Of a DNA stretch of 64,000 nt, positions 55,209-64,000 are shown piece after piece. The stretch is from Symsagittifera roscoffensis (lineage: Eukaryota; Xenacoelomorpha; Acoela; Convolutidae): the NCBI RefSeq assembly GCF_963678635.1, contig NC_087063.1, forward strand, positions 69,523,617 through 69,587,616. Direction: 5' to 3'. Within the stretch, counting starts at the first letter, position 1. Each line of letters opens with the position of its first letter. A program made the translations under genes and the position numbers. Under the pieces are notes generated by a model. That model was not told the DNA's origin. It did no database searches and saw only the letters and a list, made by a program, of their open reading frames with translations.

Positions 55209-58019
55209 ATGTCTATGGCAGAAGTACCTAATATGTATGATGTGATCGTTTTGGGCGCGTGGATTGTGGGCTCAAGTGCAGCTTACCAATCGCAAAAATC
55301 AGAACTAAGAACTCTCCTTCTTGAGCAGGTAGAAAAACTGATCTGATCCAGATTTTTGCTCCATATTATTATTTAAGTGATAGCCCATGTAAATACTATT
55401 GCCCATTATTGGGTTAAATTGAAATCAGTGAATTGAGATTGTTAAGATATTTCAAATAATTAATCTATTTGGCGCTGACTGTGAACCAAAAACACCATTG
55501 GACTATGTTCATATAAAAATAACTTAAAAAGATTGAACGAAATTTGCAAAAACTGCCATTTTAATATATCTACTAAAAATTCTTCTCTTCCATCTATTTC
55601 AAGGGTGGATCTAGGATTTTCTCGAGGGGAAGGGGGACATTCCAAAAATTTGTCGAACCTTTTTCTGGGCCGCAGGCAAAATTTTGAAAAAACGGGCCAA
55701 AAGGCGTGTTTAGGCAATTTTTGGAAAACTTTGAACAAATAATTGCGTTTTTTTGCCGCGCGCTCCTCCCTCAAATTTAGTATATATTATCGCCAAAGGC
55801 GCCTTTAGAATATTTTTAGGGTCCGTCACCAAAAATTTATATCTCAAAATAGTATAAATGGGACCCTTTGGGTCGGCACGGGGTCGAATCCCTAAAGAGT
55901 GGCGTCCGCTCCATCCCCGCCCCCTCCTAAATCCGCCCCTGATCTATTTTGTCTTTGAAGAAATGACAATTGCTCTTTGTTAGATTTTTTGAAATTTCAA
56001 AAAAGAAAAGGCGATGACCATGTTTGAGATAAGATCGAAATTGTTGGTTGTTTTTTTTTCAAAAAAATGTGATTTTAGTTTGCATTGGGTCATGAAAACG
56101 GCAGCTCCCATGGAGGCAGTAGAGTGATCCGACACCAGTACGGAAGTTTGTCAGAGTATGCGGATTGGATGCCGGAAGCCTATCTGGAATGGGAACATCT
56201 GGAACAAGCCAGTGGGGAGAAATTACTCAAGTAAGCATATTCAAGTGAGCATTCAAAAAGGCCCTTGGATTAATCGGCTACTTTAGCCTCTGGGTAAAAA
56301 ACTAGATATCAAGGTCAGAATCATATTTAATAATTTGTCTTTGCTTTTTTCAGTACTTTTTTAACTGACTATTTGAAAATTGAAAATTTTTCATTTTGTG
56401 TTTTTTTTTTCAGTCGGACGGGTGGGACATCGCTCTTCTCCAAAGGGCAGTCGATCGAATCTGATCTGAAAAATCTGAGAAGCAATGGAGTGCCACATGC
56501 CGTTTTGACAAGAGAGAAAGCCATGATCAAGTACCCAATGATGACTTTTGGACCCGAGATTGAAAATGTGCTCGAGGAGTCTGCAATGGGAGCATTGTAT
56601 GCAGATAAATGCCTACGGGTTATAGTAGTAAGTTAATTAAAGTCTGCGATTGAAACTTCACTGCTTAGGTGATTTTTCAATGTATTCGAGAGTTGCGAAA
56701 TAAACTTAGGAGTAACAAAAATATACCACCACAAAGTTGAAGTTAAACGGCTCTGTTTTGGTTTTAAAAAAAATTTCAGCTTAACTCAAGCATTTGAAGT
56801 TGATTATCTTAAATGCCAATCATTTGCAGCTTGGAGTTGAGTTTTGAATTCGTGAATTTAGATATTTGAAAGAAAAAAAAGTTTAATACATTTTTCGACA
56901 AAGATACATTTTTTGTTTAAATATCTTTGCTAATGGACTGTTTAATTCCAATGGCTTAAATTTCACTCTATTGCGCAGTTTTCACATTCAGGAACAATTC
57001 ATTGCGCGTGGTGGAGTTTTAAAAGTTGGCAATCCAGTTATTTCGATTGACGAGAACAGAGAGAATGGAGTGATAACCATTGAGACAGAGAAGGAGTCCT
57101 TTACGGGCGAAAAGCTGATCATATGTGCTGGCACTTGGATCAATCGGCTACTTGAGCCTCTGGGTAAAACATTGGATGTTAAGGTCAGATTTTTATTTAA
57201 ATTTTATTACTTTTTTCTTCAGTATTAGTTTTATTACTTTTTCAACATTTAAAGTGAAATTAGTTTCGATTTTTAAAAAGCAACCTTCAAGACACAAGAT
57301 AATTTACGAAACTGTCAAAACATGTATGTAAGCGCATCAAAATGCGAACTTATTATAAACCTTTTTCTCAAATTTAATAGTTGATTGCTTGAAAAGTCGC
57401 AGAGAACAATTATTTTTATCAGATTTTTTCAATGAACTTCACTACTGCCGTGGAGAAGAAACGTAATTCATTCTTCATTCCCTACTAGGCACAATCATAG
57501 TTTTGCTTTTTGTGCCTGTATCTCAGAATAAACTGAAGTTTTTAAATTTTTCACCTTTTAAATGTTCACAAAAACTTCTACAAGCAATACTGCTGAACTT
57601 TAAAATAAAACCCGTTTCAAGCCTTTTTTTTCACTTGGAGAATGTATCAATTTGAAGCCATTTCAGCTGTTTTTTGACCTGTGAAATCCAACTTCTAGAC
57701 ATTTTTGGGATATATGTACTCAGACAAAATGACGAGCAATGTAACGATTAGCAACCATTCATGAAGTTATCTTTCATTAAGTTGGTGTAAATTTAAATGA
57801 TTCAGCGGCTTTAAGCTATGAATAACTGTTTTGTGAAAATTGTGATACCACTCAGAAAAAATTTTATGTACCAAATCGAATCAATGTTTCCAGATCACAA
57901 AGATAACCATCTGCTACTGGCGGGAGACAGACGAAAGCAGGAAGATACCAACCACGCAGTTCCATTGTGATGCCAACATGTTCCTCATACCGGAAATGGA
58001 ACATGAAGGATGCGTTAAA
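55209..58019 (+). CDS. PIPOX-like sarcosine oxidase, locus C, exons 1-5 (partial)
   Basis: Exons 55209-55328, 56079-56230, 56414-56627, 56992-57183 and 57894-58019. All intron positions and phases match locus A, and exons 3-5 have identical lengths. Motifs SSHGGSRVIRHQYG, RTGGTSLF, CAGTWINRLLEPLG and ICYWRE are kept. The first Rossmann motif reads GAWIVGSS instead of GAGIVGSS, replacing a core glycine by Trp. Exons 6 and 7, with the flavin-linking Cys, were not found before the retroelement at 59061. They may lie beyond the window or be lost. Splice sites and exon frames are clean, so it may still be transcribed, but FAD binding is doubtful. Confidence 0.8.
55600..55941 (-). mobile_element. 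hAT-type MITE with perfect 8-bp target duplication (PIPOX C intron 1)
   Basis: 342 bp. Left terminus CAAGGGTGGATCTAGG, right terminus CTAAATCCGCCCCTG, flanked by ATCTATTT on both sides (55592-55599, 55942-55949). This is the copy that fixes the family as hAT-like. Confidence 0.88.
56628..56991. other. PIPOX C intron 3
   Basis: 364 bp, AT-rich, nothing else seen. Confidence 0.5.
57184..57893. other. PIPOX C intron 4
   Basis: About 710 bp, AT-rich, no other feature. Confidence 0.5.
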
Positions 58020-59060
58020 GTATTCTCTACAATTTATTTAAGCAAAAACCCCAATCGACTAAAAAAGCAACAAGCATGTTTTGTTCCAATGTTGTTTTTA
58101 AATCAGAAATAGTATAATTGTTTTCAAATGCAAGAACAAGTGATAAAAAATAGCAAAAAAAATGCAGAACTTTATATCATTATGAAAAACTTTTCTGTTC
58201 ATTACTTAAGCAAGCCCACGTTCGGAATTGGTACGTCACAGCCGTTGCAATCTAAAACATAAACATCTCGACGCTTTGAGGAAAAAACTTTTACACAACT
58301 TAAAATTCATAAATTTTGCACCGAAAAATTCTGCGCTATTCTACGTGACAGTAAGAGATATGTCGCAATTTTGCGCGACTTGGCGCGTAAAAAAGTAATC
58401 ATGTTGAGACAAGGCGCGACTCCATCAGAATTCCTTTGCGACTAAATCTTAGCTGTAAAAATTTTTTCACGTGACACTTTTCCGATGAATCACCGGAACC
58501 AAACCGTTAGTCACTGGAATCGAAGTTTTTTTAAGTTTACATTTTTTAAGTTTACATAGCCTAACATTGCGTAGATAGTTTAAAAAATCCAAATCCTCGC
58601 ATAGATATTAAACTAATCATTAATATTTAAAATATTCTGTCAGACTAGTAATTTCTACGGAAGCTTTTAGCTCGAATGGCGGTTTTCTGGAAATTAGTAC
58701 CATAGAAGCACTGGCGTGCGCAGAGGGCGGCATAGAAGCAGGGGGCGTTTTTCGAAAAAAAAATTGAAGGACCTTTTTTATTAGGTCGACCCATTAGATT
58801 TTCTGAGCTCTCCGAAAATATTATAAGAAACCTATTTCATGTAAAATTTTCAGCGCCGCAGGCAAATTTTTGAAAAAACAGGCCGAAAACACGACGTTTT
58901 TGGGAACTTTTCGGGAAATTTTGATTAAAAAAATGCGTTTTTTTGGCGCCCTCAAGATTAGTTGTTAAGAAAACCACCTCAATTGAGATTGCAGCGCTCC
59001 TTCAAATCACTAAGAGTTGGAAGAAATTTGACTTCGGGTGAAAAGATTTCTTCTTTATTT
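58020..59060. other. PIPOX C intron 5 up to retroelement
   Basis: No exon 6 match found. An hAT-type MITE relic occupies about 58712-58965. Confidence 0.5.
58712..58965 (-). mobile_element. hAT-type MITE relic
   Basis: Decayed termini. The inner blocks TTAGGTCGACCCATTAGATT and GGCGCC match the family. Confidence 0.5.
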
Positions 59061-59470
59061 TGGAACCTGATCTAAACTACATTTTATGATTGGATAAATT
59101 AGATATTTTACCAATGTAAAGTATTTAATATTAACCAATCATGATCCATCTAACTAACAACCCACTTATTTGTAAGTGCTGAAATTACTTGTAATTTCAG
59201 CACCAGAGAGATTTGAATTTAACTTAGAAATTAGTTGCACTCTCCCGAGTACTTCAGCAGCCGCAATAAACCAGTATACCCTAGATCTATTGAGCCTAGC
59301 AGAGACTAGTTAAACAACCTGAGACTAGATAGTATAAGAGTAAGATTAGGATCGGTATTAGACTAAGAAGTTGCACGAATCTATCCGGCCGAAAATAAGA
59401 TAGCGTGACGAGCAGACGGTGTACCCTATCCGAAATTACTCTATGAGTTATACACTCCAGTCCTAACTCA
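59061..59470 (+). repeat. 5' LTR of right retroelement
   Basis: 410 bp, TGGAACC...TAACTCA. Boundary set by alignment with 5363-5773 and by the PBS two bases downstream. Confidence 0.8.
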
Positions 59471-59472
59471 TC

Positions 59473-59487
59473 TGGTGCGACCATAAG
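59473..59487 (+). promoter_or_regulatory. Primer binding site
   Basis: TGGTGCGACCATAAG begins with the TGG expected to pair with a tRNA CCA end. The tRNA species was not identified. Confidence 0.65.
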
Positions 59488-60721
59488 TCTCGAACAAGAC
59501 CTTAATAGATTAGAATTAACCAAAATAGATTAGAAATTAGACAAAAACATTTCCAAAATGTTATACGACAATAATTTAATCGAAATGTCTCTACGACTCA
59601 ATAGATCAGAGCCAATATTCCGAACCATAACAGAACTACCCGGAATTGGAAGAAGACCTCGAACCAGAGACGACATACGACAAAGTAGAAACTTGCCATA
59701 TAGTTATATGATAGTTCGGCAAAAGCCAGAACAAACATTTATATTTCGAATACTACTCGCAATGAATTTAGATTTCCATTTGCAAACATAAAACCTTGAA
59801 GTTAATCTTCAAAATCATTTCCGGCGCTAAACAAAATTAATAATATACAATAACGATTGATAAAAAGATCTCAGATCGTTTCCCTAAAACTCTGCAGTAA
59901 TATATAAAACATGTTTGAAAAATATTTATTGGAAAATAAAAATAAAAATTAGTAGCATGACAATAAATGGTTAGTAATCATAAATCATCCTGTTGTTCCA
60001 GCTTCATCACCTAAAACATAACAGCAATCATAAACCCACTAATATCATAAAACACTAAATCTTTCCTTTACACAAATTTAATATTTTATTAAAACTTAAA
60101 TTCACTTAATTTTAAAATCAGATCATCAAGGCTTATCCTTGGATCTTAAATCATTTTCTATTTAATTAAATTTCAAACTTGATCATCAAGGCCTATCCTT
60201 GGATCAAACAGAACAACTTTGTTCTCCCCCACCCACTTAATTAGTGTCTAACGACCTCAAACGTCGATTCACTGTCCAACCCTTTCTAAAGACCTAAGAC
60301 TAATAGAAATTTTTAAACAAAACTAATCATTCAAATTAGGATAAACAGTGAAGAACTTCGGTTATTCATCCTTCACTTGACCCCCCCTCTTACCAGACAC
60401 AGGATAAATCTTAGACTTAGTAAGTTTAAAGTAGTATCTAACGAACTACTCGCGTTCTAATTATACCTGAACCTTGTGGATCGATTTACTATTCTCCAAC
60501 CTTTGAACACAATCACTACCCCTAAGTAAGATTAAGTAAGTTAACACCTTAACTTATACTAGTCACGAGAAAGTAAAAATCATTCTTCGGAATAGATATA
60601 CTTTTCTCTCCAACCCTGAACAAATAGACCCAGGTTAAGCTAACCAAAAAATCGTAAGGACTAACAGTTTAAGCAATTAGAATTCACCTAATACCCTTTT
60701 GCATCCGTCATCCTAAACCTT
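59488..60721 (+). other. Retroelement 5' leader with tandem hairpins
   Basis: Long non-coding leader. A short ORF (59558-59791) is unsupported. Duplicated hairpin GATCATCAAGG...CCTTGGATC at 60121-60145 and 60181-60205. More stem-loops at 60243-60273, 60347-60377 and 60567-60608, the last two with TTCG loops. Several are followed by TCCAACC. Confidence 0.6.
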
Positions 60722-61189
60722 ATGTCATTTAAAAACCTAGGAAATAAACAAACAATCGTTTTACACAATTGTGAAATAGATAACAAAAAATACGACCTTG
60801 TAATCACACCTCATACACAAACAGTTGGATACATTCGCACAAAACGACAAACACTAAAGAGAAAAATAATAACGAAACAAAGACAAATAACAAGAAAAAG
60901 ATTTTCAAAAAATCGAAACGCATTTTCAGAATCAGAAACCAACAGTTTAGACGAACTTTACAAACTAAAAGAATCAATAGATAAAAATTGCCCAATTCAC
61001 GATCAATTATATTTCTCTGACTCAGAAACAACTTCAAATTCATCACAAAGAGGAAAAAGAAGAATAAAAAAGCAGTATAAACACAAACCAGTACATTTAT
61101 ACAATTGGAATCAACCAATTCGACACATTAATAATTACATATTAACAGTCATCGAACAAAAAAATGAGTTCAACGCACACCCCAGGTGA
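60722..61189 (+). CDS. Retroelement ORF A, unrecognised basic protein
   Basis: 155 residues, strongly basic in the middle (Lys/Arg/Gln-rich, about residues 40-65) with an acidic/Ser patch (SDSETTSNSS). It overlaps ORF B by 26 bases in another frame. No domain recognised. Its place between the leader and gag is unusual for Ty3/Gypsy elements. It could be a nucleic-acid-binding accessory protein, which is inference from charge only. Confidence 0.6.
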   Translation: MSFKNLGNKQTIVLHNCEIDNKKYDLVITPHTQTVGYIRTKRQTLKRKIITKQRQITRKRFSKNRNAFSESETNSLDELYKLKESIDKNCPIHDQLYFSDSETTSNSSQRGKRRIKKQYKHKPVHLYNWNQPIRHINNYILTVIEQKNEFNAHPR

Positions 61190-62924
61190 CGAAACTCCAG
61201 ATGATGATGAAATCTTTCCTTTTATAGTAGATGCAACTACTGATAGAGGACAACATATATTTTGTAAAAATTTACTCTTAAATTTATTTGAACCCGGAAT
61301 CAGTCCATGTAAAACAGAATTCCCAGATATAAAGATCAAAAGACAAATCATAGACCACTACCTAAAAGATATATGCAACATAACACAACAGTATGGAATC
61401 TACTCCATAGAATTCACCTCACCAAACCATAATCATAGGAAATATACAATTCAAACAGACGATCTTGATTTAGAATTTTCAAAAGTTTTTTCAGAATATA
61501 TAAAAAGCATCCAATACCATAACTCACAAAGAGCAAACTCCATTTTCACTAATGAAGTTTTCGCAATAATATATAGTTATATTTCGATATTAGAAAACGA
61601 AATCCCATTAACAAATGTTTCACCGACAGAAACATCTAAACATTTAAGAGTACGACATGAAATCACACTACTCTCTAGTTATTTAAACATTATTAAAGAA
61701 AATTTCACGAAAGACGACGTTTCACAACATACCAAACACGATCTACAAAAAATTTTGGCATGGTTCATAATAGATTATTTCACACACAATATTGATTTAA
61801 TTGCACAAGCAAGAAAAAATTTTAGACCCCAAAATTCGAATGATGATACCGCTATCACAGAACAATCAGATTATGTTTGGGAACCCGAATGGTCTCATCC
61901 CGCATTTATAAGCTTTCCACAATCAATCTCAAGTCAAGCAATAAGTACAATATCTTACATAAGAGATTATGTAAGAGTAATACCCTTAACTATTGATGCA
62001 ACACCATTAAACTATAATACATTTTTACCCGATACACAAAATAATAGTTTAAACTCTACAGTCATACACAACGAAAACCTCAATGGAACTAGGAATCTTA
62101 CTCAACAAGATATCCAGACACCATCACACTTCATAAATGAAGAAATTGTACACACAACAACTACACAACAAAGTATTTCACCAATACGCCCAAATTTGAC
62201 AACACCAAGAAATACAAATCCATCACAAACACAAGTAACCTTGCAATCAACCGTTAAACCTTCGGTTGCTCCAAAATATTCACATATGGATTACCAAACA
62301 TATAGACCCATGACAATACCATCAAAATCACGCAAAACATTCAATAAAAATAACGTCGTAGACCACAATTATAATTATACACATCCATCAAAAACCAATT
62401 ACCAACCACGAAGAAATTTTAACCAATATACAAGATCTCGAAACTGGGATAACCCAATGGCCCAATATAATTCAATAAATTTCCAAACAAATCCTCCACA
62501 GGATCACAGTGAAAATTACCCATTTTTTCAACAAAATAAAAATAAAAAACAAACATCTTATCAAATGGATTACTTATCCTCAGATGATGATTTCTTACAA
62601 CCAGACATATTTGCACCATATACTCAAGAATATCGTGGACAAGGAATACAGAAAACACGTACAAATCATAGGAATTTTTCTCCACAACCAATAGATGCAC
62701 AACATCAACAACCAATTCAACAACAAAATCCTAATAATACACAATCTTTTCAACCAATTCAACAACAAAATCCAATGATGGCACACTCGTATCAACCAAC
62801 ACAAATGCAAAATGAAATACCACTCCCATATTATCTCCAACAACATGAAATAACAAGAAACCAACTTTCAAATTTTTCTCAAATGCCAAACGCAGCAGAA
62901 TCATTACGGGAGGATCATCAATAA
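61164..62924 (+). CDS. Retroelement ORF B, unrecognised (possible Gag N-terminal part)
   Basis: 586 residues. The first 230 are a globular-looking, helix-rich region. The rest is Gln/Asn/Pro-rich and probably disordered, with near-repeats such as QPIQQQNPNNTQSFQPIQQQ. It overlaps the gag frame by 76 bases (62849-62924). Inside the overlap, A_AAT_TTT at 62870-62876 is a canonical -1 slippery heptamer in the correct phase, and the new frame is open straight into gag. It may therefore be made as an ORF B-Gag fusion or be the matrix-like part of Gag. Confidence 0.6.
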   Translation: MSSTHTPGDETPDDDEIFPFIVDATTDRGQHIFCKNLLLNLFEPGISPCKTEFPDIKIKRQIIDHYLKDICNITQQYGIYSIEFTSPNHNHRKYTIQTDDLDLEFSKVFSEYIKSIQYHNSQRANSIFTNEVFAIIYSYISILENEIPLTNVSPTETSKHLRVRHEITLLSSYLNIIKENFTKDDVSQHTKHDLQKILAWFIIDYFTHNIDLIAQARKNFRPQNSNDDTAITEQSDYVWEPEWSHPAFISFPQSISSQAISTISYIRDYVRVIPLTIDATPLNYNTFLPDTQNNSLNSTVIHNENLNGTRNLTQQDIQTPSHFINEEIVHTTTTQQSISPIRPNLTTPRNTNPSQTQVTLQSTVKPSVAPKYSHMDYQTYRPMTIPSKSRKTFNKNNVVDHNYNYTHPSKTNYQPRRNFNQYTRSRNWDNPMAQYNSINFQTNPPQDHSENYPFFQQNKNKKQTSYQMDYLSSDDDFLQPDIFAPYTQEYRGQGIQKTRTNHRNFSPQPIDAQHQQPIQQQNPNNTQSFQPIQQQNPMMAHSYQPTQMQNEIPLPYYLQQHEITRNQLSNFSQMPNAAESLREDHQ

Positions 62925-62941
62925 CATCAAACAAACCTTTA

Positions 62942-64000
62942 ATGGTTTTCACAGGAACAGACCCTGAATACTCTGTAGAAGATTATTTAAATGCAGTAAC
63001 AGCAAACTTGATTTTAAACATTGGACCTGAACCAATTAATACGCCACTACATCAAAACTGGATACATCGACGCACAGCGTTGATACAAACAACCTTAGAT
63101 GGCGCAGCCCAAAAATGGTTTTCAGTACTACCTCTAGAAATAAAATCAAACTGGAAAAGGTTTACACAAGAATTTTCAAAAATGTTTGACTCCGAAAGAA
63201 ACAAACAACAACAAAGAGTTTTATGTAATGAAATTCGCAGATTACCGAACGAAACCATCAAACAATTAGCAGTAAGAATCGAAACACTAGTTCGAAAAGC
63301 ATATTCACTAAATACACACGACTATAAAAATACAAAGATGACAGAAATCTTAATGATGACCTTAACACCACAATTAAGGAAAATAGCAATAAAAAAGAGA
63401 GCATCCCATCCTTCCTCAATTCGAGAACCCGATTTAGATTTTCGAAAACTAGTAGACAAATTAGAACAAGCAGAAATCACAATGAAACTAGAAGAAACGG
63501 AAAATCTGAAATTACAATACGTTAACAGAATTGAAACAACTTCCACTAATATTAATAATATACAAGAATCAGACACAGATCTCGTTGAAAAAATCACTGA
63601 AATACTCAATATTTATGAAAAGAACCCAAACTTTAAAGGCAAACCATCTTTCAAAAAATGGTGTAACTATTGCCGACGATACGTACATAGTATTTCCGAA
63701 TGTAGACAAAAACAGCAAGATAGTCAAAATAAACCTCAAAAATACAAAGAACCAAATAAGTCATTTTATCAATATATGAAGAAAGATCAAAATCTACCAA
63801 ACAAAAATGTATATAGCAACAATAGTTCCGGAAAACCACTTCCGAACAATACAAGCTATACAAGAAATCAATCCCCATATAACTCAAGTTATAGAGGAAG
63901 ATCGCCAGAACGAAGAAACACACAAAATTCACCACAAAATCACTACAATAGACCAAATAGTAGAAATAACTACTCCAGATCTAATTCAAACACAACACAG
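62942..64000 (+). CDS. Retroelement Gag (capsid/nucleocapsid), partial
   Basis: The frame is open from 62849 and runs off the window; the first ATG in it is at 62942. It opens with a retrotransposon capsid region (FTGTDPEYSVEDYL, GAAQKWF, FTQEFSKMF, RLPNETIKQLA), typical of the Ty3/Gypsy Gag fold. A CCHC knuckle follows (CNYCRRYVHSISEC, spacing 2-4-4), then a Ser/Asn/Arg-rich tail. Either initiation at this ATG or -1 frameshifting from ORF B could produce it. Confidence 0.85.
   Translation, partial: MVFTGTDPEYSVEDYLNAVTANLILNIGPEPINTPLHQNWIHRRTALIQTTLDGAAQKWFSVLPLEIKSNWKRFTQEFSKMFDSERNKQQQRVLCNEIRRLPNETIKQLAVRIETLVRKAYSLNTHDYKNTKMTEILMMTLTPQLRKIAIKKRASHPSSIREPDLDFRKLVDKLEQAEITMKLEETENLKLQYVNRIETTSTNINNIQESDTDLVEKITEILNIYEKNPNFKGKPSFKKWCNYCRRYVHSISECRQKQQDSQNKPQKYKEPNKSFYQYMKKDQNLPNKNVYSNNSSGKPLPNNTSYTRNQSPYNSSYRGRSPERRNTQNSPQNHYNRPNSRNNYSRSNSNTTQ

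Larger units (their letters stand above)
59061..64000 (+). mobile_element. LTR retroelement, 5' half (runs off the window)
   Basis: 5' LTR 59061-59470, PBS TGGTGCGACCATAAG two bases after it, a 1.2-kb structured leader, two unrecognised ORFs, then gag to the window edge. Its LTR matches 5363-5773. Pol lies outside the window. Confidence 0.85.

Noticed and set aside
58020-59060. PIPOX C exon 6
   Set aside because: I searched for a match to the locus A exon 6 (HEGPEIENPED, CRYT) and saw none in this stretch.
60804-63956. Minus-strand ORFs opposite the right retroelement
   Set aside because: Phe/Leu/Val-rich shadows of the Lys/Asn/Gln-rich plus-strand ORFs.

Overview
The window is nuclear DNA of an invertebrate animal. 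It has GT-AG spliced genes with long AT-rich introns and many metazoan-type transposable elements (Ty3/Gypsy, BEL/Pao, a LINE, and hAT, mariner and Helitron2-like elements). It also carries a multi-exon peroxisomal sarcosine oxidase (PIPOX) family and TIR-domain genes. Nothing prokaryotic is present: no operons, no rRNA, no CRISPR. I cannot name the species from sequence alone.

Layout. 1-7,961: two copies of a two-exon gene on the minus strand, each encoding a signal peptide, a TIR domain and a hydrophobic C-terminal tail. They lie 6,503 bp apart. Between them sit a 5'-truncated LTR retroelement (1,459-5,773) and a small possible secreted-peptide exon. 7,962-19,112: mostly dead transposons, with Helitron2-like elements (one nested in another), a BEL/Pao reverse transcriptase relic, minisatellites and hAT-type MITE fragments. 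19,115-19,845: a mariner-like foldback element that ends 37 bp before the start codon of the main host gene. 19,883-37,787: PIPOX locus A, seven exons that join in frame to 395 codons plus stop. Its intron 2 holds a nearly pristine antisense Gypsy element (23,886-30,447) with a 1,954-residue open Gag-Pol frame. 38,499-44,700: transposon relics (a Helitron2-like copy, a LINE 3' end, a second LINE relic) and a tandem repeat. 45,225-47,313: PIPOX locus B, a pseudogene. 48,452-54,600: an hAT MITE interrupted by a second, broken Gypsy element. 55,209-58,019: PIPOX locus C, exons 1-5, with Trp in place of a Rossmann glycine. 59,061-64,000: the 5' half of an LTR retroelement of the same family as the one at the left edge. 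It has two unrecognised ORFs ahead of gag and a leader full of predicted hairpins.

How it fits together. The host content is two arrays, a TIR pair and a PIPOX triplet, both shaped by local duplication. Transposons have split introns, promoters and duplicate boundaries. The main observations are: (1) TIR proteins predicted to enter the secretory pathway; (2) a 697-bp tract of perfect identity between the TIR duplicates beside 2-3% divergence; (3) a Helitron2/Helentron-like family whose T|T insertion site can be reconstructed exactly from a tandem repeat; (4) a dispersed short palindrome, TCC-N3-GGA, at least 23 times in one Gypsy element in all three reading frames; (5) two Gypsy elements whose first AUG spans the LTR/primer-binding-site junction; (6) a retroelement with a hairpin-rich leader and a candidate -1 slippery site.
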